5,664 bases of DNA from Treponema sp. (GTDB taxonomy: Bacteria > Spirochaetota > Spirochaetia > Treponematales > Breznakiellaceae), in contig JAISEB010000346.1 of NCBI GenBank assembly GCA_031264395.1, forward strand, positions 1-5,664, in the 5' to 3' direction. The position numbers and the translations under genes were made by a program. How positions within the stretch are numbered: the stretch's first letter is position 1; every line of letters begins with the position of its first letter. The notes under the pieces were generated by a model. The model worked only from the letters and a program-made list of their open reading frames with translations. It was not told where the DNA came from and made no database searches. Shown piece by piece: positions 5,160-5,664 of the stretch.

Positions 5160-5270
5160 TTTTTTTTCAAAGAGAATTACGTTTGATATGGAATTTGTTT
5201 CAAAACATCAATAAGGAAGAAAAAAGAACCTAAACGCCGGCGGCGCCGAATTACAGTTTTTAAGAAAAAC

Positions 5271-5300
5271 CGCGGAGTTGCACGGAGAAACACGGAGGAC
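5271..5300. repeat. Degenerate tandem repeat, three 10-base units
   Basis: Three consecutive 10-base units on the plus strand read CGCGGAGTTG, CACGGAGAAA and CACGGAGGAC. The shared core is CRCGGAG with a variable tail, and the period is close to one helical turn. I have a general recollection of similar CACGGAG strings recurring between genes in other bacterial genomes, but cannot confirm that here. It encodes nothing obvious and lies midway between two genes. Confidence 0.55.
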
Positions 5301-5312
5301 ACCTAAAGGAAG

Positions 5313-5326
5313 CACGCGGAAGCGTG
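5313..5326. repeat. Small inverted repeat CACGC/GCGTG
   Basis: CACGC (5313-5317) and GCGTG (5322-5326) are perfect inverted repeats around a four-base centre (GGAA on plus, TTCC on minus). It follows the CACGGAG repeat by 12 bases and may belong to the same element. There is no T-run. Confidence 0.3.
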
Positions 5327-5412
5327 TTGAATGATTGAAAGCCGCATGGCGGGAACCTCAAAAAATGCCGCGGTACGGAACAGATGCTTTCAGGGCGCAG
5401 GATTTGTAATGA

Positions 5413-5454
5413 CAAACTCCCTAAGCCAATCCCACCGGGATTGGCTCAAACTCC
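5413..5454 (-). repeat. Perfect 10-bp hairpin bounded by 8-base direct repeats
   Basis: AGCCAATCCC (5424-5433) and GGGATTGGCT (5437-5446) form a perfect inverted repeat with a 3-base loop. CAAACTCC occurs on each side, at 5413-5420 and 5447-5454. In minus-strand RNA the stem can gain four more pairs, three of them G-U, to reach 14. It lies about 60 bases past the stop of the nitroreductase-like gene but lacks a T-run. It may be a 3'-end structure for that transcript or a very short palindromic repeat element whose insertion duplicated its target. Confidence 0.6.
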
Positions 5455-5514
5455 TGTATCTTCGCGGTGAATCTTCTTTTTTCTAATCGTTTATATCCGG
5501 TTCTTTAGTCTTTA

Positions 5515-5664
5515 CTACCTGTCAGGACGCACCTTGATGATATATCCCGCCTTCCGGGGTTTTGCCGCGGGCGATTCGGCGGGGTAACCCAGGACGCAGT
5601 GGGCGATTCCCTGGTACTTCTTTTCATCGAGCCCCCATTCCCCAAGCAGGGCCCTGCCTCCGGC
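5515..5664 (-). CDS. Nitroreductase-family protein, C-terminal 49 residues (partial)
   Basis: The minus-strand frame is open from the window edge and ends at TAG (5517-5515). The tail contains GLDEKKYQGIAHCVLGYP, then PAAKPRKAGYIIKV. Flavin (FMN) nitroreductases commonly end this way: a strand leading into a G-Y-P turn, a proline-rich link, a K-P-R-K motif and a last hydrophobic strand. Such enzymes use NAD(P)H to reduce nitro compounds, quinones or flavins in the cytoplasm. The flavin-binding N-terminal part is outside the window, so substrate and subfamily cannot be read. The call rests on recognition of the tail only. No link with the downstream regulator is shown, because 476 bases and a separate promoter lie between them. 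Confidence 0.65.
   Translation of the reverse strand, partial: AGGRALLGEWGLDEKKYQGIAHCVLGYPAESPAAKPRKAGYIIKVRPDR

Larger units (their letters stand above)
5039..5514. other. Non-coding stretch between the nitroreductase-like gene and the DeoR-family gene (476 bases)
   Basis: No convincing gene is visible here. From the high-coordinate side it holds the 3' region of the nitroreductase-like gene, a strong hairpin between direct repeats (5413-5454), a small CACGC/GCGTG hairpin (5313-5326), a three-copy 10-base repeat (5271-5300), a GC-rich palindromic patch (5235-5248), a pair of GTTTC/AAAAC elements (5145-5206) and the predicted regulator promoter (5109-5136). The only plus-strand reading frame of note, 51 codons at 5331-5486, has no family resemblance and runs through the hairpin. 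Confidence 0.6.

Noticed and set aside
5039..5170. N-terminal extension of the DeoR-family protein from an ATG at 5170 or 5059
   Set aside because: The extra residues precede the normal family start and lack a binding site, and the longer version would begin upstream of the predicted promoter. GAGAGG before 5038 fits much better.
5331..5486. A 51-codon plus-strand reading frame beginning MIESRMAG
   Set aside because: There is no clear binding site at normal spacing and no family resemblance. The frame runs straight through the perfect hairpin and its direct repeats, which suggests chance.
1..5664. CRISPR array, transposase, toxin-antitoxin pair or other undescribed multi-gene system
   Set aside because: No regularly spaced repeats with unique spacers, no transposase-like frame and no unexplained gene pair are present. 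The coding content is a housekeeping ribosomal cluster plus one regulator and one partial enzyme.

Overview
The window looks like chromosomal DNA from a spirochaete, most likely a free-living or gut Treponema relative. Taxonomy rests on protein character, not a search: EF-Tu has a switch region reading RGITINTRHLEYQSD, L3 has a GSTGNSTYPHHTFKNTKLPG stretch, and the order tuf-rpsJ-rplC-rplD-rplW fits treponemes as I recall them. Coding DNA is fairly GC-rich by eye, with AT-rich promoter regions. Every gene I support lies on the minus strand, so transcription runs from high to low coordinates.

In transcription order, the window opens with the last 49 codons of a probable nitroreductase-family protein (5515-5664). 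A 476-base non-coding stretch follows (5039-5514). It holds a strong hairpin between 8-base direct repeats, a degenerate 10-base CACGGAG repeat and the promoter region of the next gene. That gene is a complete DeoR/GlpR-type transcription factor (4277-5038), which ends in a textbook intrinsic terminator (4196-4245).

A short AT-rich promoter region then leads to rpsL-rpsG (4093-3232). Next comes a 406-base non-coding gap (2826-3231) with a weak terminator candidate, several hairpins including two adjacent ones of the same size, and a good sigma-70-type promoter. That promoter leads to a tightly packed operon: tuf, rpsJ, rplC, rplD and the first 8 codons of rplW at the window edge. Gaps inside this operon are about 10 to 21 bases, and rplD/rplW overlap as ATGA.

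Together the ribosomal genes supply small-subunit proteins S12, S7 and S10, large-subunit proteins L3, L4 and L23, and EF-Tu, which brings aminoacyl-tRNA to the same ribosome. The layout joins the ends of the classical str and S10 operons, but fusA is absent from between rpsG and tuf, and rpoC does not directly precede rpsL. I found no CRISPR array, transposase, tRNA, rRNA or recognisable new multi-gene system. The unexplained material is in the two long non-coding stretches.
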